From NCBI GenBank assembly GCA_039621445.1, contig CP154954.1, forward strand, positions 23,076,954-23,140,953: DNA of 64,000 nt, written 5' to 3'. The translations under genes and the position numbers were made by a program. Origin of the DNA: Euglena gracilis. Taxonomy: Eukaryota > Euglenida > Euglenophyceae > Euglenales. This document shows, one piece after another, positions 33,649 through 42,379 of this stretch. A model generated the notes under the pieces. It was not told where the DNA came from and did no database searches. It saw only the letters and a list, made by a program, of their open reading frames with translations. Positions within the stretch are counted from its first letter, which is position 1; every line of letters starts with the position of its first letter.

Positions 33649-34860
33649 TTACCAAGTTTCTTCGATCCTCCCCGAGTTTTCGTCCCCCTCAACATTCTTT
33701 TTTTCAGCCGCACCAATTTTTTCTTCCCTGGGGCTCCCCCCCCCCTGGGAGGGTTGCCTTCTATCGATCAAAAAGGCCCACACCCTCCAATGGGTACCCC
33801 TCAAAATCCTCCCATCAGCCTCAAACAACTTTTTCCCCTTGGGAAAATAAATCTTTTTGACAGCCATAGCCACCAGATTTTTCACCCACCTCCTATTCCA
33901 ATCTGGGCAAATGCAAATCGCCCGACAATTGGAATTTTGCAATTTTTCAGCCACCTCAGGCCATAAAGTCCGGGGGGGATTCATCCACAACGTTTCCTCC
34001 GCCCCCCAATCCTTTTTCATGGCATCATCATCCTCCCCGTAAAACTTTTCACACCTGGCATTTTGGCTGGTTGCAAAACAACCCCGTTCCGCCTTAACCC
34101 GAAATTCCTTCTCAATTTCCTCCATACAAACTGTCCTAACAGCATAATCCTCCCTACGATATCCGCTTTTTCGTTCCAACACGGTTAACAAAAACTCCAC
34201 CAGTTGTTTGGGCATCCTCCATTTTTTCTGAGCACCAACTGTCATTCCATATCCTCCCAACTTTTCTCGGTGACTCCTCTCCACAGGAATCAAATTCGGA
34301 CAGGTCTGGCCATCACAAAGTTTGTTTTGTAGCTTGCTCAGATTTTCGCTCCCCCAGATTCGGGTGGGCTTTTGATATACCCAATCTGAAAACTGACAAT
34401 AGTCAACATCGACAAAAGTCAGATTTTGAACACAAGGTCTTTTCCGCAAAAGTCCATGACGGGGATATCCAATCCACCACAATTTTGGCTTGAAATATTC
34501 GACAATCTCCAAAGTTTTTTTGACCAGCCGATCTGCCCCCTCCAGATTTCTGACTCCCAATGTTTTCGCCAAGCTATATTCTGTACAGGGCACCCCCGCA
34601 GCGATGATCTGAAAATATCCGGGGGGGTACCTCAAATATCTCCACTCCAAAATATTTGCACAGTGGGTTGGGTTAAATCTGGGGTTTATGTCCACTGACA
34701 CAACCTTAAACCCCTGCTCTCTCAGGCAATCCCCAACCGAGCCTTTACCGCAAAAAAGGTCTAAAGCTCTTTTCTTTAGGGAAGGCTGTGCACGACCTCT
34801 TATGAGCTCTGGTTTTTTACAGATTTGGGCTGAATCACAGACTTGCACGTCACGCACGCT
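33649..34860 (-). CDS. Retrotransposon-borne DNA methyltransferase with Dam/DIRS-like C-terminus
   Basis: The open frame extends upstream to 35,019, but recognisable sequence starts near residue 81 of that frame. Cytosine-C5 methyltransferase features: motif I ALDLFCGKGSV (about 34,770), motif IV GVPCTEYSLA with the catalytic Cys (about 34,590), and the region of motif VI, KLWWIGYPRHGLL. Element 2 has WWMENPRTGYL there, so the conserved Glu is lost in this copy. A second module (about 34,110-33,720) reads GCFATSQN, DDDAMKKDW, WMNPPRTLW and ICICPDWNRRWV, like the Dam-type or DIRS-element domain with an NPP motif. It lies between Gag and protease. It might mark or protect element cDNA, or counter silencing; that is inference. 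This copy is likely inactive. Confidence 0.75.
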   Translation of the reverse strand, partial: SVRDVQVCDSAQICKKPELIRGRAQPSLKKRALDLFCGKGSVGDCLREQGFKVVSVDINPRFNPTHCANILEWRYLRYPPGYFQIIAAGVPCTEYSLAKTLGVRNLEGADRLVKKTLEIVEYFKPKLWWIGYPRHGLLRKRPCVQNLTFVDVDYCQFSDWVYQKPTRIWGSENLSKLQNKLCDGQTCPNLIPVERSHREKLGGYGMTVGAQKKWRMPKQLVEFLLTVLERKSGYRREDYAVRTVCMEEIEKEFRVKAERGCFATSQNARCEKFYGEDDDAMKKDWGAEETLWMNPPRTLWPEVAEKLQNSNCRAICICPDWNRRWVKNLVAMAVKKIYFPKGKKLFEADGRILRGTHWRVWAFLIDRRQPSQGGGSPREEKIGAAEKKNVEGDENSGRIEETW

Positions 34861-35789
34861 CACACCCGACACACTGGACACACCTTGCGCTGATATCTCC
34901 TCGGATGGCAGATTTTTCGTCGTGGTTTCACTCGCACGAGATTTCTCATGCCACCTGGGATTTGTGTATGTCTTTGTGTGGGGCTGGGTATGCGAGCCAG
35001 GGGCGGCTCCCGCCCCCAACGGTCCACCCCGGCTGTCCTAGCCTCGGTTTCCTTTCCCCCTCCCTTTGCCTTTGCCTTTTCCACCATCCTGGCCCTTTCC
35101 CCTAGACCAGTCACTTCCATTGTTTCCTTTCCCCCAAGAATTGTTTCCTTTGCCCTTGCCTTTGCCTTTGCCTTTGCCACCACCAGACTGTGAATCAAAA
35201 TTCTGTTGATTTGAGTGCCACCACTGATTTCCCTGAAAATTGGCATTGGCATTGGAATTCCACCCAGAATTGTTTCTCCATCCCCCCCAATGGTCAAATT
35301 GGGACTGCTGGGGGGGGGTGGCAATGACTGCGATCGAACCACTGGCACTGGATTTTGCACGGGGGGGTTCACGTTTGCATTAGTCGCAGGAGCTGCCACC
35401 TGTGAATCTGATTTTCCAACGAACGGTTTTGCCACCGTTTCGCCCCCCTTTGCTGACCGTGTTGGGGAGGGTGTCCTGGACCCCTTGGCCCGATCTGCCT
35501 TAGCAGACCTGGCCCTCCGGTTTCCAAATACATTTGGCTCTTTGGAACTGTGTATCATGTCTTGAGAATCCCTGGAAGACAATTTTCGCTCAACAAAACA
35601 GAAAATTTCTGCAGCTCCCATTTTTGGCTGTTCCTCCACAATTTTGATCCTTTTATCCGTGCCTGTGATTGGTTTCCCACTGACCTCTTTCAGTTTGTCG
35701 CAAATCGTAGTGTTGGGCAAAAAGACTTCGAACTCCAGCGGTGAAACTTTCGAAACCTTGCAGGGCTTTTCCCCAGTGACACGTTCCAC
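34861..35789 (-). pseudogene. Element 1 Gag C-terminal basic region
   Basis: Follows the capsid-like part in an overlapping frame. It contains EFEVFLPNTTICDKLKEV, an Arg/Lys/Ser-rich middle (FGNRRARSAKADRAKGSR) and a Lys/Ala/Gly-rich tail (KAKAKARAKE, ARMVEKAKAKGGGKE). No CCHC zinc knuckle is present, so the Lys/Gly-rich tail probably does the RNA binding. Element 2 has the matching KGKDKGKGQEKDSSKGNGWK. Frameshifts occur in the Asn/Gln/Gly part. Confidence 0.65.
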
Positions 35790-36340
35790 GGCACAAATAA
35801 TGTTTCCTCAGTTGCTGGCACTCCAGGGTACATTTTGACTTTTGGTCCACACGTTGATTTTCTTTCCTCCTCATCGGCGACCCAATGCAAAATGAACTTT
35901 GGCAATTTCCCCTTGACCAGTCTTTCTGCCTCATCGTCAGTGGCGCCTTTCACCTGTCTCCAGGCTATTCTGAAATTTATGACAAAGTCTCGCCATTCCC
36001 GTACGGTAATTTTACCTTGGTTGACGAGGTTCACGTCATACCATTTTTTCCTGGCACACTCGGACTGAGTTCCAGCATATTTCCCTTCAAGCCTGTCAAA
36101 TTCCTCCTCGAAAGATGTTTTTCCGTTCAATTCCGTTCGGAATTGTAATTCCTTTTTATTTGTGTCGTCCAGCGTCATTGCAAAAAGCTGAAGCTTGAGT
36201 GAATCAGACACATGTCCATTTTGCAAAATAACCACCGTCCTGAAATATTGATCCCAATCCCGCACAAAGGACGACCAGTCTTTTGGCTGTCCAGAAAAAT
36301 TTGGAGCTACCAGGTTTTTCATCAATTGATGCGTTGCCAC
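35690..36340 (-). pseudogene. Element 1 Gag capsid-like domain
   Basis: 216-residue frame with LVAPNFSGQPKDWSSFVRDW near the start, LQLFAMTLDDTNKKELQF, and WRDFVINFRIAWRQVKGATD further on. FSG...W..F is usual at the start of retrotransposon Gag capsid domains. Element 2 shows NAVVPKFSGHAGDWPNFKDE in the same place. The frame shifts at about 35,800. Confidence 0.75.
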
Positions 36341-37710
36341 TGCATTTGATCAAACCAGCCCTGAACCTGCAGGCACTGCCCCCACAGGTCGTGCACAAAC
36401 CTGCCTGACATGGTCGCATGTGACCCTGGTTCAGCGTATTCATAGCCTTCAATTTCAACCGGATTTTTCTCGATCACAGGTAAATCGTTGTAACCAAAAA
36501 GATCAAACCCTTCGATTTCTGGGTTTCCTGCTAATTTTTCTCTCGTTTCCTTTGTCAGATCCACTGTCGCAGATTTGGCAGATTCAGCTTGCTGATTTTT
36601 CATCACCAAAAACTCAGCCTGAAATAAATCCAGCTTTTGTTGCGATTTTTTCCGTTCCTGCTGTTCTTTTCGAAGTTCAACGCACTGCTGTTGCAGTAAA
36701 ACTCCAACCTGCTGTTTCATCGAATTTTCCAATTCAGCCCGAACTTTTTCAAACTGCCCCTCCCTTTCACTCAGCCTCAACCTTTCCTGCAATATTTCAC
36801 TGATAATGACTTCCAAATTCCTTCTCGCTTGCAGCCCCAACTCCCTTTGCACCTCCAACCGAATTGCTTCCTCGCTCTTGTTAATCAGGTCACAGACTTT
36901 TTCAATGGGAAAATCTTTCCGACCCAGAAAATTCTCCAACCTCCCCAAACGATCATTCAGAGCTTTGCTCTCTCGCTCCAGGGACTGTGAACATTCCTTC
37001 AATTTCTCAGCCTGTGCCTGAAAATTGGCACACTCAGTCTCCCCCAAACCTTTGCATTGCTGAAAAATGATCCCGAAGCGTCCCTCCAGACCAGAGCTTA
37101 GCTCACCGACTGCAGGTTCGACCTGATTAACAGAAATTTCCTGCTGTTTTCCCTTCTCACCCACTTGTTGCACCACCACGTGCATCTCCCCCACAGCTTT
37201 TTCCAAAAACGACAGCTTCTGAGAAAAATCCCTCTCATTTTTTCTCAACCCCTCAACCTGGGCCTCAAAAAACGTGTTTACTCCATCCTCCACTTTCGTA
37301 ACTTTTTCAGCAAACTGCCGTTCCATTTCCACACTCAACAAATGCCTTTGGCATTGGGCCAGATTTTGCACCATTTCACCATTTTGCTGAAACTGCAAAA
37401 GCAAGTCGTTCACAGTTGCACTCAGTTCAGCCTGAATGTCACGTTTCACCATTGCAATGTGATCAGCCATTCGCTGATCATGCATGACCAATGCCTCATT
37501 GACCAGATTCAATGTCTGCCCCTGTGACATGGCCAATGCCCGATTTAGCCCGTTTTCTGCCTCCCCCACCAGATTTTCAGCCGTTTTTTCACGATTTTTT
37601 CCTTCCTGCACCAAAAGCCTGCCACGTAAACATTCAATTTTGCAACTGATTTCTTCACCCCAAATGTTCCATTCATCATCAGATTGGCCATAGCCCGATT
37701 CCATTTCCAC
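36322..37710 (-). pseudogene. Element 1 Gag coiled-coil region
   Basis: 462-codon frame dominated by Gln/Glu/Lys/Leu heptads (for example QLLSVEMERQFAEKVTKVE-like and LRLSEREGQFEKVRAELEN segments), predicting a long coiled coil. The same region in element 2 (57.47-58.68 kb) keeps CHKQLLSIEVERQVEGKSQ. A coiled coil of this length before capsid is unusual for Ty3 Gag and may drive particle assembly. Mostly open here; it shifts frame at its 5' end (about 37,700) and overlaps the capsid frame at 36,322-36,340. Confidence 0.7.
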
Positions 37711-38709
37711 ATCATGCTGATTTTCTGGGTTCTCGGACCCAGTTTCTGCAGAAAAACTGGTGTTTGGCTGTAAATTCTGTGGCTGGGTCTGTGGAAAATA
37801 TGGCTGAATTGGCTAAAAGTCTGGGCTGGACCTGTGTTTGAAGTCACTGGTAACGCTGGCTGAAAAACCTGCCCATGCATCTGGGCTGGTCCCATGATTG
37901 CTGGAACAGATGACCCAGCCGAAAACTGCTGGGCTGGCTGAAAAACCTGTGAAGCCATCTGGGCTGGCCCCATGATTGCTGGAACAGATGACCCAGCCGA
38001 AAACTGCTGGGCTGGCTGAAAAACCTGTGAAGCCATCTGGGCTGGCCCCATGATTGCTGGAACAGATGACCCAGCCGAAAACCGCTGGGCTGGGTGAAAA
38101 ACCTGTCCAGGCATCTGGGCTGGGACAGACATGTCAGCCGAAAACGGCTGGGCTGGCTGAAAAACCTGCAGCTGGGCTGCAGCTGGCTGTGATGACTGCG
38201 ATTCTGAATTTTGTGTTAACAGTAATGGTTCTGGCTGGGCTGTTAAACACAAAACTTTTTGCTCTGGCCCTGGGCTGCTGTCTCGTGACGACACAGAAAT
38301 TCGCTGAAAACCTGAAAAATTTACTGGCCACATGCCAGCAGCTTTCATCCTTTGCATAACCATTTCATGAATTATGGCGTTTTCAGCCTGTTTTTCTTCG
38401 TCTGTTTCGCTTTCGTAAGCTGGGGGTTCTGGTTCCTCATCACTGCTGTGCAGTGGAACCAGCTGAAAATTTTCTGGCCCTGCCACACGTGATGGGCCTT
38501 ATGCATGTAATTGACCCCCTCCCAGAATAAGAATCAGATTCTGACTCCTGTGTCGTTTCTGAAAATTCTGAAGATGATAACAATTCTGCAGGCTGAAAAT
38601 TGTTTTCTGCCACAGATTCCGTCACGATTTGCAATGATACCACAGGTTCTGAAAACGTGGCTGCAGAAAACTCAGTTTCGTTTTCGTTCTGAAAATAGAT
38701 TTCTGCCAC
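37545..38709 (-). pseudogene. Element 1 Gag N-terminal region
   Basis: Starts in a Ser/Glu-rich frame (38,709-38,440) and continues in 38,486-37,710. An acidic block, HSSDEEPEPPAYESETDEE, and AAGMWPVNFSGFQRI have counterparts in element 2 (QSDSEIDSD, VAAGWIPPRFQIF at 57.0-57.15 kb). A Pro/Gln/Ala repeat follows. No known fold. The frameshift near 37,710 leads to the coiled coil. Confidence 0.6.
37865..38160 (-). repeat. 78-bp in-frame tandem repeat in Gag
   Basis: Three near-identical 26-residue repeats plus partial ones, with the motif VFQPAQQFSAGSSVPAIMG followed by PAQMASQ. The 78-bp period keeps the frame. Confidence 0.85.
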
Positions 38710-38922
38710 AGATCTCAGAAAATTTTCACCACAATCTGAAACTCGGACAGATTGACCTGAAAACGAGCAGAGATTTCTGCAGATTCTTCTGAGTATTCAC
38801 AGACAACTGGGTTGGTGAAACTGCCCTCGTGTACCATTCTGCTGACACAGCCAACAGAACAATCCTCTGTGACCGTGTTGACCGTCTCTGAAAAACTTTC
38901 ACTGACAGAGTCAGTGAAACTA

Positions 38923-38935
38923 CCTCTGCTTACCA
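38923..38935 (-). promoter_or_regulatory. Element 1 primer-binding site
   Basis: In element sense TGGTAAGCAGAGG follows the 5' LTR end GAACA directly. It equals the complement of the 3' end of initiator tRNA-Met (TGGTAGCAGAGG) with one extra A after TGGTA. Confidence 0.75.
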
Positions 38936-39318
38936 TGTTCACCGGTTCCGCCACCCCCGGGCTGCCGGTCGCCCCCGCGACCGCCGAGTCCCTTTGGGCC
39001 GAGGGCCCCGGGGGGTCCTCGCCGGTGGGTGCGCTTTCTCCGGGGGTTGGTGGGCTCAAGTCAACCCACTTCTTTTCACCCAGGTGGTTTCCCCAACCCC
39101 AGCCGGTGCGTAGGATCGTTTTTTGAACGGTTTCTGAAAATTTGGTGAAAACTGAAAAATCTGCCATTTTGCTTGCAAATCTCACTTCTCTCTCTCTCTC
39201 ACCCACTCACTCTCTTGCACACCTTGAAGGCAAAAACCAACCCACTGAAACTTGAAACTCTTGAAGTCATAACTGAAAGAAACTTGAAATCTGAAACTCC
39301 GAGACTTGAGTGAGAACA

Positions 39319-39644
39319 TGTATACGTTGGTTGTCACCACCCGCCGTTGGACGCAGCTCATACTACTTGCCGTGGCTCGTCCGCTAGCGAGGGGCCACGC
39401 CCGTGGTAATCCGACCGATCAACGTTCGTCCACGTGCGCAGCCTCACGCGCCGATCGATCCCCGCGGTATGCCCTCTGCCCGTACGGGATCGATCAGGAC
39501 TCACACGGCAGGACCTGGGTCTCGAACCCACGACCTCCCGCGTGTGAGCCCAGCACCTTACCGAATAAGCTGCTCGAGCGATACTCGGCTTGGTACTACG
39601 CGCCGGCTACCAACCTCCGTAGGATCTCCCGTCTGCCGCACACA
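39319..39644 (-). repeat. TRIM 3' LTR
   Basis: Partner of 40,002-40,336. It lacks GGCCCCGGG near its TGTATACG end and has a CAGCTT in place of TAGCTT in the A-box region. Confidence 0.87.
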
Positions 39645-40001
39645 CTCCCCTCCCAAGAGCCTTACTACACTAGCCCACTGCGTCACTATGGCCGTGGCCC
39701 CTGCAGCTCGGGTTATTCCTCACACGGCCCTAGTTGGCTGAGTGCCTCTCACGAGTACTGCGTCACCAGGCTGCCGACCCCTGCAGCTCGGGGTTGCTAT
39801 TGCCGGCAGTTTACGTGTTGTCGACTTCCACGGGCTCTGCCGCCTTGGAGCGTCCCCCTTAGCATCGGCCTGAGACTTTGGAACGGTGTAGGAGTTTCAG
39901 TCGCCCTAGACTCGGCGCGTCCGCCTCCGCCTTCCGGGCGCCGTGGGGTCAGGCTCTGATTTCCCGGTTCGTGTGGCATTAGACGGGTTCCTCTGCTACC
40001 A

Positions 40002-40336
40002 TGTATACGTTGGTTGTCACCACCCGCCGTTGGACGGCCCCGGGGCAGCTCATACTACTTGCCGTGGCTCGTCCGCTAGCGAGGGGCCACGCCCGTGGTA
40101 ATCCGACCGATCAACGTTCGTCCACGTGCGCAGCCTCACGCGCCGATCGATCCCCGCGGTATGCCCTCTGCCCGTACGGGATCGATCAGGACTCACACGG
40201 CAGGACCTGGGTCTCGAACCCACGACCTCCCGCGTGTGAGCCCAGCACCTTACCGAATAAGCTACTCGAGCGATACTCGGCTTGGTACTACGCGCCGGCT
40301 ACCAACCTCCGTAGGATCTCCCGTCTGCCGCACACA
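40002..40336 (-). repeat. TRIM 5' LTR with tRNA-like pol III promoter
   Basis: On the minus strand at about 40,268-40,205 an A-box-like TAGCTTATTCGG is followed about 30 bp later by a perfect B box, GGTTCGAGACC. The intervening CTCACAC loop and GCGGGAGGTCG arm resemble the 3' half of tRNA-Val(CAC). The acceptor stem does not pair, so this is a tRNA-like promoter, not a tRNA gene. The other LTR has the same sequence at about 39,579-39,516, with one change in the A box. Confidence 0.65.
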
Positions 40337-40804
40337 GAACACTCTTGAAACCGAAAACTGTGAAATGTGAATGTATGGAATGTGCAAACCTTGGGGCAAG
40401 GAGTGGTAGGTGATGGAGGCGAAGGCGGTGGTATAGAGGAGTGGGCGGTGGTGTTAAAGAATCCTTCAAGGCAATGACTTCAATAGATCAATGACCAACA
40501 ATGAAACTCAACTTGCCACTTCAATTGAAAGTCCAATTGACAAATTCAATACAATAGTATTCCTTCTTGTCAAATATTGGGGAAAACCCCTCAAGTTCTG
40601 TAAAAAAAAAAACAAATTCGAAGGCTCTTAGAAATTTGACCCGCTTCCAATTTAAGTCGCGGGTTTCTCTAACTGATTGGCTGTTACCCGCGACTTTGTA
40701 ATTTGCGCCTTCTGGCAATTTTTGGCTGCCGGCGCAAGCCGGCGGCCGACAGTGGTCAACGTTCAGAATGGTCCAAGAAACAAACACGAAAATGATTTCT
40801 TTCA

Positions 40805-42290
40805 ATGAATGTTAACGTGACACCACAAAAGTCGTCAAAAAAGGGGTGTAATTTGGAAATCCTACCGCTGAAAAATGACATACGTCAGTTGTTGGAACCA
40901 TTCCACTTCGGGATTTATAGGAATGAGTATGAGAGGGACTATAGTCGTGATCCGGTGTATGACACCATTGTCAGAAGACTTCGTAATGGCGAAGTGCTGG
41001 ACAATTACACACTTTCACCTTTACGGATGATTTTCGAAATGAATCGGGTTCCAAATATTGTTTCCCCCAGGACCTGGTTGTCGTTGGTGTGCCGCAGGTA
41101 CTGCACAACCTTGAGCGAAAAAGGAGCTCTACTTACGCTGTTTGCGGATAGTGCATAGGTGTCAAATTTGACAAGCGGTAAAACCTCGCAGAGGTACCCC
41201 CCCTGGTACGATGGACTTTTTCCCCGTACCCCCTGACATTTTTACATCCCTCTGCATGGATATCATGGAATTAGAACCGTTCAAAGGAACCGACGACAAA
41301 ATTTACGATTACTTTTTTGTTGTCGTCTGCAGGATGAGTGGGTACATTGTGGCCATTCCATGCCAGAAGCCAGGGTTGACTGCCCAAAGTTTGGCAGTTA
41401 CATTTTTAGAAAAATACATCTGCTTATTGGGTATACCGAATGAAATCGTGAGTGTTCAAGACCATTTGATTTCCTGAAGGGTTTTCCAAACTTTGTGCGG
41501 TTTCTTCGGAATTGAGCAACATTTTTCCATTATATACCGGCCCAAAGGCAATGATAGAGCAGAGGTAGCCGTGAAATCCGTCGTGAATATGCTTCCCCTT
41601 TCACTGGCTGACTCGCGCAGCAACTGGATATCAGTTCTACCATGGTCTTTGTTTTATATCAATACCCTACCAGGGTTGGTTTTGCCTCAATCCCCCGAAA
41701 AATTAGCTTTCGGACGGGACCCTCCGGCCATAGGGGATGTCCCTTCGAAGAGACCCGCCAGAACGAGTGTCAGTTTCGAGGCCTGGTTTGCGGAAGTAGA
41801 AAATCTACGTTCTGCAGTCCAGAAGCGAGTCACTGATGTTCATTCAACTAAAAGGAAATCGTTTTGCAGAATTTCAAAGTCACCTATGTATAGTCCCGGT
41901 GACCGCGTGTGGGTGCGGAATAGCCGTACTCGCATGCAATCTTCCAAGCTGGACCCCGGTTGGCTCGGCCCCTGTGAAGTCCTAGAAGGACTAGGTACCA
42001 GCGTGCGATGCAAGGTTGCATTACCGAATGGTGTTGAGGACGTTCATATGGACGAATTCAAGCCATACCTGTCACCGCCGGATGAGAAACCCATCCCGTG
42101 CCTGAACTTCAAGCCCCGTTCCAGATTACCTTAGACGGACGACTTTGTGTTCGGTAAAATTATCGGTCACAAAATCGACAAAGGTATGCACCTTTGGAAG
42201 GTCCATGTATCCGAGTCCGCTGGAACCTGTATCCGAGGAGGACACTTGGGAGCCAGCAACCAGTTTTGTTTGGTTTGCCCAGCAAGATGC
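40805..42290 (+). pseudogene. Family A integrase and chromodomain, plus-strand copy
   Basis: Begins in the pre-integrase linker (LEPFHFGIYRNEYERDYSRD), then RRLRNGEVLDNYTLSPLRM and a decayed zinc segment. The core at 41,211-41,800 has MDIMELEPFKG, EIVSVQDHLIS and DRAEVAVKSVVNM; the second acidic residue is in VQD. A stop at about 41,476 splits it. The C-terminal GDRVWVRNSRTRMQSSKLDP and a chromodomain remnant (DDFVFGKIIGHKIDKGMHLW, 42,130-42,200) follow. No RT lies upstream: the left neighbour is element 1, whose other flank is a minus-strand family A copy. Confidence 0.85.
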
Positions 42291-42379
42291 TACCATGACA
42301 AGTTCTTGAGAACGCATTGGAAACCCATGTTGTTTTCTTTTCTTTTTTCCATTTGATTCTTGTCATTCTTTCTTTCCGC

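Larger units (their letters stand above)
39319..40336 (-). mobile_element. TRIM-like mini LTR retrotransposon with tRNA-like LTRs
   Basis: 1,018 bp with no coding capacity. LTRs of 326 bp (39,319-39,644) and 335 bp (40,002-40,336) differ by one 9-bp indel and few substitutions. The internal region is 357 bp. Element sense is minus: the PBS TGGTAGCAGAGGAACC (40,001-39,986) directly follows the 5' LTR, and the PPT TGGGAGGGGAG (39,655-39,645) directly precedes the 3' LTR, whose start is TGTGTGCGG. GAACA is duplicated at 39,314-39,318 and 40,337-40,341; the empty site survives in the other LTR at about 26,720. It must be mobilised by proteins of another element. The open frame across it is fortuitous. 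Confidence 0.87.
26299..40751 (-). mobile_element. Element 1: Ty3/gypsy chromovirus carrying a DNA methyltransferase
   Basis: A 14.5-kb element with matching ends. The LTRs begin TGTCGG and end GAACA in element sense, so on the plus strand they run TGTTCACC...GCCGACA. It is flanked by GTGG at 26,295-26,298 and 40,752-40,755. Order in element sense: 5' LTR, PBS, repeat-rich N-terminal gag, coiled coil, capsid-like part, basic tail, methyltransferase, protease, RT, RNase H, integrase, chromodomain, zinc-ribbon ORF, minisatellite, PPT, 3' LTR. Stops and frameshifts interrupt most parts, including a stop right after YIDD of RT. A TRIM-like element sits in its 5' LTR. Element 2 at 55.9 kb onward is a divergent relative. 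Confidence 0.88.
38936..40751 (-). repeat. Element 1 5' LTR, interrupted by TRIM
   Basis: Matches 26,299-27,131 except for a roughly 40-bp gap and the 1,023-bp insertion (TRIM plus its GAACA duplicate). Without the insertion it is about 793 bp. Confidence 0.88.

Noticed and set aside
39500-39590. Possible functional tRNA gene
   Set aside because: The B box and a Val-like loop are present, but the acceptor and anticodon stems do not pair; it is a tRNA-like promoter inside an LTR.
39306-39959. 217-codon frame starting MYTLVVTTRRW, repeated at 40,001
   Set aside because: Spans the TRIM LTR and interior, opposite to its sense, and is explained by the LTR duplication.
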